Shown: positions 7,588 through 15,500 of the stretch, one piece after another
Layout of the letters: each line of letters begins with the position of its first letter
Numbering within the stretch: the stretch's first letter is position 1
Assembly (NCBI GenBank): GCA_039028695.1
Contig: JBCCHN010000021.1
Span: forward strand, 1 to 56,445
From: JANQKX01 sp039028695
GTDB taxonomy: Bacteria; Pseudomonadota; Alphaproteobacteria; Kiloniellales; Kiloniellaceae
Length of the DNA: 56,445 nt
Direction of reading: 5' to 3'
The notes under the pieces: model-generated
Seen by the model: the letters and a program-made list of their open reading frames with translations, nothing else
Told to the model about the DNA's origin: nothing
The model's database searches: none
Position numbers and translations under genes: made by a program

Positions 7588-10344
7588 ATGACACGGCCGG
7601 CACAAATCGGCTTTGGAGCGATCCATGGTCTCTACCACAGCCTCCGGCTGGCGGATGCCGACATGGAGGCCGCCGCCGTGGCCCGGGCCTCGGACAGCGG
7701 CAAGATCGACCTTTATCCTCATCAGATCGATGCCGCCGTCTTTGCCCTCAATAGTGTGGCCCGCAAGGGCGTCATCTTGGCGGACGAGGTGGGCCTGGGC
7801 AAAACCATCGAGGCCGGCTTGGTCATGGCGCAGTTTTGGGCGACGGGCAAGAGGCGGATCTTGCTGATTGTCCCAGCGAGCATTCAAGTGCAATGGCAAG
7901 GTGAGATGGCGGAGCTGTTCGAGCTGCCGGTTCAAATTCTGGATCGGCAATCGGCCGCCAAGCGGCGGGCCGCTGGAGAGGACAATGTTTTTGACCAGGA
8001 CGGTAGGATTCTTGCCGCCTCTTATGAGTTCGCGGCCCGTAATGCTAAGCTCATAGAAAAGGTCGAATGGGACCTGGTGGTCTTGGATGAGGCCCATCGC
8101 CTGCGCAATGTCTATAAACCAGGGAAGGGGGCCCTGCGCGCCAAAGCCTTGCGGGCCGCCCTTAAAGACCGCTTTAAAGTTCTGCTGACGGCCACGCCCA
8201 TTCACAATGACATTTTTGATCTATTTGGCCTGGTGTCCATTATCGATCCATCCTATTTCGGCAGCTTGGAAGCCTTTCGCTCCCTTTACAATTTTGACAG
8301 CCCAGAGCGACGCTGGACCCTTCGAAAGCGGGTTCAGCCCCTCTTTAAGCGGCATTTGCGGGCCCAGGTGCAAGAAACCGGGGCGATCAACTTCACCCGC
8401 CGCCAGGTGAAAACCTTTGACTTTGAGCCCAATGCCGATGAGGCGGAGCTTTACGAGTTAGTGACCGACTTTTTGCTGCGCCTGGAAAGATACAGCTACG
8501 GCGGCGAGGCCCGAAACCTTCTGCTAACGGTTTTCCGCAAGATTTTGGGTTCCTCGACCCACGCATTGGGCAAGACCCTGGAGAAGCTGTTCGACCGGCT
8601 GCGACGCCAGCTGCCGATTGCCAAAGCGTTAGTACGTGACATTGAATCTCCCATCGATCTGTCGGGTGAGCTGGCGTTGAGCGGATTGAGCCAAACAGAC
8701 CGTGACCTTTTACTGGGCCTTCAAGAGGAGATGGAAGCCATCCAACAGATGGTGACCATGGCCGGTTCGATCACGTCCAATGCCAAGGGCGACAGATTGG
8801 TCTCGGCCTTGCCCAATATATTGGATGAGGTCTCCGCAAACGGCGCTGCGCGCAAAGCTGTAATTTTTACCGAGAGTGTCAACACCCAAAAGTACCTGTT
8901 CGATCTTTTGGAGAGCAACGGCTATTCCGATCAAATTCTATCCTTGAACGGCAGCAACCAGGATCCAGCCAGCCGAGCCCTGTTGGTGGCATGGCGGCGC
9001 AACCCGGTTAACCCGGACCGCGCGACTGGGGGAGCCGGTGCCCAGATGAAGGCGGCTATTGTTGATGCCTTTAAGGGGGACGATAAAATCATATTGCTTG
9101 CCACAGAGAGCGGGGCGGAGGGGCTTAACCTGCAGTTCTGTTCCCTGGTGGTGAACTTTGACCTCCCCTGGAACCCCCAAAGGATCGAACAGCGGATCGG
9201 CCGTTGCCATCGTCTTAAGCAACAAAGTGATGTCACCGTGGTGAATTTCCTGAACCAGAACAATCGGGCGGAGGCGCGCGCTTACGAGTTATTGACGAAG
9301 AAATTCGGCGTATTTCAAGAGACCTTTGACTCCAGCGACGCGGTCATGGGGTCCCTGGAACCGGGAGCGGTCTTTGAGAGGCGGGTTCTGGAAATGATCC
9401 ACGTCTGCCGGACAAATGAAGAGATCGATCAGGCGGCAAAGGCGATTGAAGTGAGACAGGTGGAAACAGCCGCCGCCGCTGGCAGCCGAAGTGCGAGGAC
9501 CGCCCTGGATGTCTTTGACGAGACGGTGGCGGAGAGGCTGAAGCTTGGCAGGGTCCGCCAGCGCCAGGTGCAGGCCGATATTAAGCGGCGCAGGGTGATC
9601 ATTGCCGAATGCGCCAAATCAAATAGTCGATGGGACGAAATGGCCGGTGCCATGGGCCAAGAGCCCGTGTCGCTCACCTTTCACCCGGAGGCCAGCACTT
9701 ACGCCGGCTCACCTGGCGACATAGGCAAGTTTGCCGGACAAACAGGTTGGTTGCGGGTAAGCAAGGCGCACGCCCCGGGGCCGACGGGCGAGGTTGAGTG
9801 GCTGCTATGTGCCGGCGTCTGCGATGACGGCCTAGCCTTGCCTCCCAATTTTGCCGATCAGCTCTTTTGGATACCGACTGAGGCGGCGGTAGAGATTTCA
9901 GGTGTTGAACTGCCTCACGCCGTTACCATGGAGGAACAAACCCGCTTGGCTGGCTTAGCCGATGACCTGGAACACACTTTTGAGGCCTGGCTGGAGCAAC
10001 AAGCCCGTGATGCGGACTATGAAAAGGGCAATGTTCAAGCCGAATTAAATGCTCAAGAACAGCGGCTGCAAAGAAGCATAAAAGACATAAACAAGGCGGC
10101 CAAATCTTTGGAACGTACGGACCAATCCACTTTGGTGGGCATGAAAGCCGAAGTTGACAAGCTGCAGGCCAAGATCATTCGACTAAGGTCGAAAAAGGAA
10201 AAAGTGATTAAAAAGATCCAGCGGCACTTGGGAAAAATGCAGAAAGAAGCCTTTGCCAGGCAAAGCAGCGGTATTGAGGTGGCGCCAATCATAACCATGC
10301 GCTGGAGCATCGCCGGTGTCCGGAAGGAAAAGCAAAGGGGTTAA
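7588..10344 (+). CDS. SNF2/RapA-like superfamily II helicase
   Basis: A 918-residue DNA-dependent ATPase of the Swi2/Snf2 type. Motif I is LADEVGLGKTIEAG with Lys72; motif II is the DEAH box at 167-170; motif III is LLTATPIHN; motif V is ATESGAEGLNLQ; motif VI is QRIGRCHRLKQ from about residue 535. The C-terminal third has no enzymatic motif visible and ends in a long lysine-rich coiled coil (about 805-895) that may bind nucleic acid or a partner. Stand-alone SNF2 proteins of this size occur in several anti-phage and restriction-associated systems (for example DISARM DrmD and Zorya ZorD as families of known type), but none of their partner genes is here. The ATG at 7588 is preferred over the adjacent TTG at 7585. 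Confidence 0.9.
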   Translation: MTRPAQIGFGAIHGLYHSLRLADADMEAAAVARASDSGKIDLYPHQIDAAVFALNSVARKGVILADEVGLGKTIEAGLVMAQFWATGKRRILLIVPASIQVQWQGEMAELFELPVQILDRQSAAKRRAAGEDNVFDQDGRILAASYEFAARNAKLIEKVEWDLVVLDEAHRLRNVYKPGKGALRAKALRAALKDRFKVLLTATPIHNDIFDLFGLVSIIDPSYFGSLEAFRSLYNFDSPERRWTLRKRVQPLFKRHLRAQVQETGAINFTRRQVKTFDFEPNADEAELYELVTDFLLRLERYSYGGEARNLLLTVFRKILGSSTHALGKTLEKLFDRLRRQLPIAKALVRDIESPIDLSGELALSGLSQTDRDLLLGLQEEMEAIQQMVTMAGSITSNAKGDRLVSALPNILDEVSANGAARKAVIFTESVNTQKYLFDLLESNGYSDQILSLNGSNQDPASRALLVAWRRNPVNPDRATGGAGAQMKAAIVDAFKGDDKIILLATESGAEGLNLQFCSLVVNFDLPWNPQRIEQRIGRCHRLKQQSDVTVVNFLNQNNRAEARAYELLTKKFGVFQETFDSSDAVMGSLEPGAVFERRVLEMIHVCRTNEEIDQAAKAIEVRQVETAAAAGSRSARTALDVFDETVAERLKLGRVRQRQVQADIKRRRVIIAECAKSNSRWDEMAGAMGQEPVSLTFHPEASTYAGSPGDIGKFAGQTGWLRVSKAHAPGPTGEVEWLLCAGVCDDGLALPPNFADQLFWIPTEAAVEISGVELPHAVTMEEQTRLAGLADDLEHTFEAWLEQQARDADYEKGNVQAELNAQEQRLQRSIKDINKAAKSLERTDQSTLVGMKAEVDKLQAKIIRLRSKKEKVIKKIQRHLGKMQKEAFARQSSGIEVAPIITMRWSIAGVRKEKQRG

Positions 10345-10347
10345 CCC

Positions 10348-10547
10348 TTAGAATCTTTTCGCCCACTGGCAAAGGCCCGCACGAAGGCTCCCCGCATCCT
10401 CTTTGGAGGTCCGGAAGGACCCGCGGGCATCGAATATCTGATGCAGGCCGATGCGGAAAACGAGCCCGTCTCTTTTGCTGGAAACCCACACTAGAATCCG
10501 ACGGTTGTCAGTCTGTCGTCCCAGTGATTGGGGAATGCGCTGCTCAT
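10348..10547 (-). pseudogene. Possible frameshifted small gene
   Basis: Minus-strand AGGAGGT (10554-10560) is followed six bases later by ATG at 10547, a textbook start, but that frame stops after 18 codons. From roughly codon 9 on, another frame reads as about 55 plausible residues (including RRILVWVSSKRDGLVFRIGL) to a TAA at 10348. A single one-base change near 10518-10525 would join the two into a 66-residue protein. The gene is convergent with the helicase, whose stop is only three bases away. It could also be a coincidence of non-coding sequence. Confidence 0.3.
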
Positions 10548-10553
10548 AACATG

Positions 10554-10578
10554 ACCTCCTAAAGCAAACTTAGGAGGT
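10554..10578 (+). promoter_or_regulatory. Hairpin burying the ribosome-binding site
   Basis: ACCTCCTAA (10554-10562) and TTAGGAGGT (10570-10578) form a perfect 9-bp stem around a 7-base loop. The right arm is the Shine-Dalgarno sequence of the decarboxylase-like gene starting at 10583, so folding would mask it. The left arm read on the other strand is also an AGGAGGT site, so the symmetry could instead reflect two back-to-back starts. Confidence 0.5.
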
Positions 10579-10582
10579 TCTG

Positions 10583-11125
10583 ATGAGGAACGAATTTGGT
10601 CACCACAATAACTACGGCACCGCGCCGGCAATCTGGGTAACGACCGCCATACGCCGTGCCCCGAGCCTGTGCGAGGCGTTCGAAGGCGGGCTTAAGGCGG
10701 CCGGACTGGCAAACCCAATTACTATCCCCAGCATCGCCAGAATCCCGGCCGGCAGCCAGGTCATTGTCAATCGGCTCGATCGCAATCACTTTGACAATGA
10801 TGTCAGCGTGCCGGGACATTTTGCCGCTGGCATGACCGGCCAGGCTCATAGGGAAGCAGCGGCCGGCGTGGGTTGGGTGCTGAGCGCTGATGAAAACCCC
10901 TGGGGCTTTATGGTGGCCCGGGGCGGCAGTTCTTACGAAGAAGTTGAGGTAAAGATCCGGGCAGAGTTGCACCACCTGGTCCGTCACCACGAAGCCGTCT
11001 GCTGGGCACCGCCGGCATTCGAGATCCTGCAGGTAAAGTGTTCGGGCGACCCGGTCGCCGTGATCGCTGCCGGTATCTATCAGTATCCGCAAGCCCGGTC
11101 CCAAGTGTTCGGTTTGTCAGCTTGA
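10583..11125 (+). CDS. Pyruvoyl-dependent arginine decarboxylase-like protein
   Basis: The 180-residue product resembles the pyruvoyl-dependent arginine decarboxylase family. The order EAFEGGLKAAGLANP, then IPSIARIPAG, then a long Ala/Gly-rich segment ending GWVLSADENPWGF, and finally an acidic helix with VEVKIRAELHHLV, matches the family's processing site and pyruvoyl-enzyme core. In characterised members self-cleavage occurs between two serines and the second becomes the pyruvoyl group. Here the pair reads Pro49-Ser50, so processing may fail or proceed differently. AGGAGG precedes the ATG by five bases. A minus-strand ORF of similar length covers the region but has no family match. An orphan decarboxylase fold in an accessory region is unexpected. 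Confidence 0.65.
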   Translation: MRNEFGHHNNYGTAPAIWVTTAIRRAPSLCEAFEGGLKAAGLANPITIPSIARIPAGSQVIVNRLDRNHFDNDVSVPGHFAAGMTGQAHREAAAGVGWVLSADENPWGFMVARGGSSYEEVEVKIRAELHHLVRHHEAVCWAPPAFEILQVKCSGDPVAVIAAGIYQYPQARSQVFGLSA

Positions 11126-11171
11126 TCAGGCAACCGGGCGGCGCCGGGATGGGGATAGGCCAATTTCAAGT

Positions 11172-11200
11172 CGGGAGTAGCAGGCAGATCGCTGCTCCCG
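11172..11200 (+). other. Stable hairpin downstream of decarboxylase-like gene
   Basis: CGGGAGTAGC (11172-11181) pairs with GCTGCTCCCG (11191-11200), ten pairs including one G-U, with a 9-base loop. No T-run follows, so it is a weak terminator candidate; it may protect the 3' end of the message. The rest of the 264-base gap before 11390 shows no gene. Confidence 0.4.
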
Positions 11201-11389
11201 ACGAAATTTCCCTCAAGTCCCACAATACTTTCCGACGATCGTCCGACGGGCGGCCCACTGAACCTGCCAATCCATTCCAATAAAAATTGTCAGGATTAGC
11301 GGCGACCCGGCAGGGGATTTTCAAGACCGGCAGCCCAAACCTGGAACGTACGATCCGCCCTTTAAGCAAAGCCAAAAAGGAGAAAAGTC

Positions 11390-12037
11390 ATGAACCCAGG
11401 ACATCAATCTATAGCCTTGCTGGCACGGGCTTATATCTTTTTTAACGAGGAACTCTTTGAAGGTAAGCTAAAGACCGTCCACTTTACTCTTCAGCGCAAA
11501 GCCAGAACTTTTGGCTATTATTCCCCAGACCGGTGGCAAGCCAATCGCCGGGGATCCAATGATGATGAACTGGTTGATGAGATCGCCATGAACCCAGCCT
11601 ATTTCAAAAGCCAATCCACCCAGCAGATCTTATCCACGCTGGTGCATGAAATGGTGCATCACTGGCAGCGCTATTTTGGAAAGCCGGGACGGGGACAATA
11701 TCATAATGTGGAATGGGCCAAGAAAATGGAGTCTATTGGCCTGTTTCCCTCTGACACCGGAGAGCCGGGCGGTAAGCGGACCGGGGATCGAATGAGCCAT
11801 TACATTGTTCCGGGTCGCGAATTTGATGTTGCCTGTGGCAAATTTATTAACATGGGGCATGACATTCCCTGGTTTGATTGTCACCCGCCGAAAGAGGCGG
11901 TCCAGAAACGCTCCAGCGACAAAGCCACCTACGAATGCCCCACGCTGGGCTGTGACCTGAAGGTTTGGGGAAAGCCAGGGATCCAAAATCTCGGCTGCAC
12001 TGTTCATAAGACTCTGCTGAAAGAAAAGCTTGCCTAG
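11390..12037 (+). CDS. SprT-like zinc metallopeptidase domain protein
   Basis: A 215-residue protein with a SprT-like domain, the fold shared by bacterial SprT and the DNA-protein crosslink protease Spartan. The catalytic HExxH is His86-Glu87...His90 (HEMVHHWQ), and His105 in the GQYHNVEW segment is the likely third zinc ligand. The C-terminus carries a Cys/His cluster (YECPTLGCDL ... CTVHK) that looks like the family's zinc ribbon in a reduced form. AAAAAGGAG precedes the ATG. Proteins of this kind are common on plasmids, phages and integrated elements. Its true substrate is unknown. Confidence 0.85.
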   Translation: MNPGHQSIALLARAYIFFNEELFEGKLKTVHFTLQRKARTFGYYSPDRWQANRRGSNDDELVDEIAMNPAYFKSQSTQQILSTLVHEMVHHWQRYFGKPGRGQYHNVEWAKKMESIGLFPSDTGEPGGKRTGDRMSHYIVPGREFDVACGKFINMGHDIPWFDCHPPKEAVQKRSSDKATYECPTLGCDLKVWGKPGIQNLGCTVHKTLLKEKLA

Positions 12038-12520
12038 GTGACAACTTGCGCCAGCGATCTAGCCTGATTCCCATTAGCTGCTGTGCAATTCAGCTGGCAA
12101 GCAGTGGTAAAAAACAAAAACAACTCTATTCAATTGTTCTGTTGCGAGAGCCAAACCGACCGGGCTAGGCAGCCCCGCATTGCAATTGTAGGCTGGGAAG
12201 GACCCACCAGACAAACCCGAGCCGCCCGCTTCCTTTTTTCGCACTGCTCGGCTGCAATTTACCAACATCCGCTTTGAGACCCGAAAATGCAATTTCGGCT
12301 TTTTTCGAGGGAGACGAATATTTTAGCGAATAGCAGCAACTGAATGTCCTATCGCCCTTTACTGCAAGCGGCCGGTTCCTGCCATTGGGCAATACCTGGC
12401 CGAATGACCGCCTTTGACACCCATGTCGACCTTTCGGGGTCATTGAATAGAAGTTGTAGCAAAGAGTGCTGGAATTTCCCGGATGACAGGTGGTAGCATC
12501 AGCTGGGAAAGTAACAACTT
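12038..12520. other. Intergenic stretch before the SMC-S24 gene
   Basis: About 480 bases with no supported gene. The middle holds a terminator (12281-12307) that probably closes the SprT-like unit or a small unseen RNA. The last 200 bases should contain the promoter of the long ATPase gene. No Shine-Dalgarno of normal strength precedes the ATG at 12521; the closest is GGGAAAG about ten bases upstream. Confidence 0.4.
12281..12307 (+). terminator. Rho-independent terminator
   Basis: CCGAAA (12281-12286) pairs with TTTCGG (12293-12298) around a six-base loop, followed by CTTTTTT. It separates the SprT-like gene from the SMC-S24 gene, implying the latter has its own promoter. Confidence 0.6.
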
Positions 12521-15500
12521 ATGACAAATGCAAAAACTAACGAACCACATCTAGAACCGGTCAATCTTGTTGATTGCGGACTCGAGGACGTTGTAGCTGC
12601 CTTACTTGCACGGCGGCCAATTGCCGCGGCGGCGGACGGCCTACATTTCATTCTCGACAATGATAATTCCCGCAAGATATTCGCTTACTATGCCCGGAAC
12701 CGGAACCTCTGGCCGCAGAATAAGAACATACAGGTCAGCGAGATCGAAGAGGTGCTCAAAGCGCTTCGGAACGAACCTCCTGTGATTAAGGAATCGAGAA
12801 CCGCGGATGCGAAGTCTGTTCGTCAATGGAAGCTACGGCGTGTTGAAGCGCATCGTTTTGCTGGTTTGCATAGACATTGTGGTGAACAAGGCGAAGCTCC
12901 TGAACCGTTTGTCCTTGAGATCGAGCGTGACGTCACATTGGTGAGCGGATTTAACGGCGCGGGCAAAACCGCGCTGCAGAACGTGATCATCTGGTGTCTG
13001 ACGGGTAAAGCCCTGCGCTCTCAGCACATGCCCGATGAAATCCACGAGCCGATGGACTTAGCCCGAACCGGCGATGGAGACGATGAGGGCGACGGCGAAG
13101 CCGAGAGCGATCTGGCACTGCCGCCGGTTGTGCCTATACCGTCCGGCGCCGACCTAGAAGCGGTCGGAGACCGGCCGATAGTCGATAGCTGGGCCCAACT
13201 CACCTTCCAGGACGAACAATTAGGCGAGATTTGCACAGTGCGCCGTGCTCTGACGGTCAGTGCCCGTGGCAAGGTTGGCATGTCCGTCATCGGCCTTGAT
13301 GAGCTGGGGATCCCGGATCTGGCTGTTGAAGCGGGTACGCTGATGCCCGGCATTGCGGCCCATATGCGGTTCGATGAAAAATCCACGTTCGCGCAAGCGA
13401 TCGCGCAGCTTACTGGACTCAAGCCTTTGGAGGATTTGGGCCGCCGGTCGGCGCGTGTCGTGCGCCGGCTCAGGAGGGATGAGACAAAAGCCACAGAAAC
13501 AGCTGCGCAAGCCGAGGTTATGGAGTTCAAGGAAAGGCGGCAAAACATTGTTGATGCCTGGTCGGCACAGCTGGACCTTGGCAAGCCCTCGGACCTGATC
13601 TCGCCGGACCAGCGGAATGAGGGCGACGAAGAAGAAGACGCCAGCAAAAAGTCAATTGCTGATGCACGCCAGCTCCTGGAAGAGAAGAAACAGACACTGG
13701 AAAGCGCCGCCGAGACAATCCTAGGGACCGCCCTGCAACTTGCGTCCGACGATGAGGTCAAAGCCCTGTTACAGCAGCTCGGTGAGGCAGCCGATGTACT
13801 CAAACCGTCGTCTCTTGCTGTACTGCCTTCGGTTGCTGTCATAAAGAATCTGCGTGCAGTTTCCGATGAAGACTGCACGGCCGCGGATACGCTCATTGAG
13901 GACCTGGTCAAGCGCGCGAAGGCCGTAGCCGAAAGGCTGCGGAACAAGAAGGAATCGGCCCGCTGGCAGCTCTACGCGAAGGTGGCGGCCTGGCATGCTG
14001 AACATCATCAGGACACGGAACTAAAGGATTGTCCCGTCTGCGGCGCCGACCTCGAAAAGGTGCCACCGGATGCCCTTCTCGACAAAGCGGTGAAGGACGC
14101 CTTGGCAGCTTGCAGTAAAGTGGATTCAGATGCCGCCAAGGGTGCCGACGAGTGGGAACGGGATGCTGCGCGTGAGTTTTTGGATGGCCTGCCCGGGGGC
14201 CTGCGCGCATTTACCGACAAAACCCCTCCTGACGATCTCCTCAGCATTTATCACAGGGCGTATGTCGAAGATCTTCTGGCCCACCGGGCGTTTGCAAACC
14301 GGCTGGCGCCGCTGAAAAAGAATGCCGGACAGGTCTGGGAAGTTGCAGTCAGGGACAATAAGCTGCCTGATGCGCCCGTGCCGCAGCCCATCGATCTGCC
14401 TGAGGAGTTCAGGAACGGCACACTTGACCAGCGAATTGGCGATATTGTCAAGGCAGTGGAATTATCCCGGCATCGTGCTGAAAGCACGGAGGCGATCAAA
14501 GCCCTTGTTGAGCGCTATATCGGCGTGGCAGCAAGAGTGGAAGCCGAAGAAGAGAGCACTGCCCAAGAACGACCATTGCACGATCAAATCGAGGCCGTGC
14601 GCAAATGCGTGGAGAACACGGCGCCCATAGTCTCGATTCTACGGCAGCTCGACGACCTGGAAAGGACGCGCAAAGAATCTGTCGGCTACATCACGCGCCT
14701 GGTCCTGATTGACGAGGCAGCAACGGCCATCGAGGCGTTTGCAGGATTTGAGGGCCTTGTGTTTCAGCAGGTTTCAGGATTGATCCAGGCCCTCGAAACA
14801 GACACCAGAAACTGGCTCGGCACAATCTACAGCCCCCACTACAAGGGCGGTCCGGCTTATAGCGGTATAGATGTTGGCGAGGAAACGAGGTTCGGTTTGC
14901 GCGCAGCCATCGGAGGGATGCAGGTCCCGGCCTACAAAATCATGAACGCTTCGCTTTTGCGTGCCTGTGTGTGGGCATTCGTCTTCAGTCTGTGGGACCG
15001 CGTTAACGCCCGGCTCGGCGGGATGGATTGCATACTCCTTGACGATCCTCAAACGCATTTTGACCCGATCAATGCGGAAAACCTCGCGGCGGCGATTCCC
15101 CAAATGCCGGGACATGGCATGCACCCCTTGATTACGTCGAACGACAACAGGTTTATCGCATCGATCCGGGACAAATTGCCCGACCGCTCGACCGTCACTC
15201 CGACGTGGCATGCTTGGACGCTTAATCCAATTTCCAGCTCCCGGTTGACGGCCGGGGTTAGCCCTGCTGTGGAGGAGATTTTCGAACGCCTTCGGGAATT
15301 GCAGGAAGACGAAAACAACGCGGCCAAAGCGCAACAGTTCGTCAGCACGGTCCGCCTTTACGTGGAAAATCGGCTTTGGGACCTGTTGGCAACCGATCCG
15401 ATGGTCATGCACAAGCCCACTTTGGCTGATCTGATCCAGTCGGTGCGTTCCGCTCACAATAACGGCGAACACCCGTTCGAAGAACCGCCCTTCCAGGCTT

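Noticed and set aside
7483..8205. 240-codon minus-strand ORF
   Set aside because: Lies opposite the SNF2 helicase N-terminus and its partner gene and has no coding signature.
7159..10344. DISARM, Zorya or BREX locus
   Set aside because: Only the SNF2 helicase type is shared; no methyltransferase, phospholipase-D, motor or other diagnostic partner gene is present.
10559..11104. 181-codon minus-strand ORF
   Set aside because: Covers the same bases as the decarboxylase-like gene, which has a strong ribosome-binding site and a family match; this strand has neither.
13021..13947. 308-codon minus-strand ORF, Ser/Arg rich
   Set aside because: Composition is typical of antisense frames of GC-rich genes; it opposes the SMC-S24 coiled coil.
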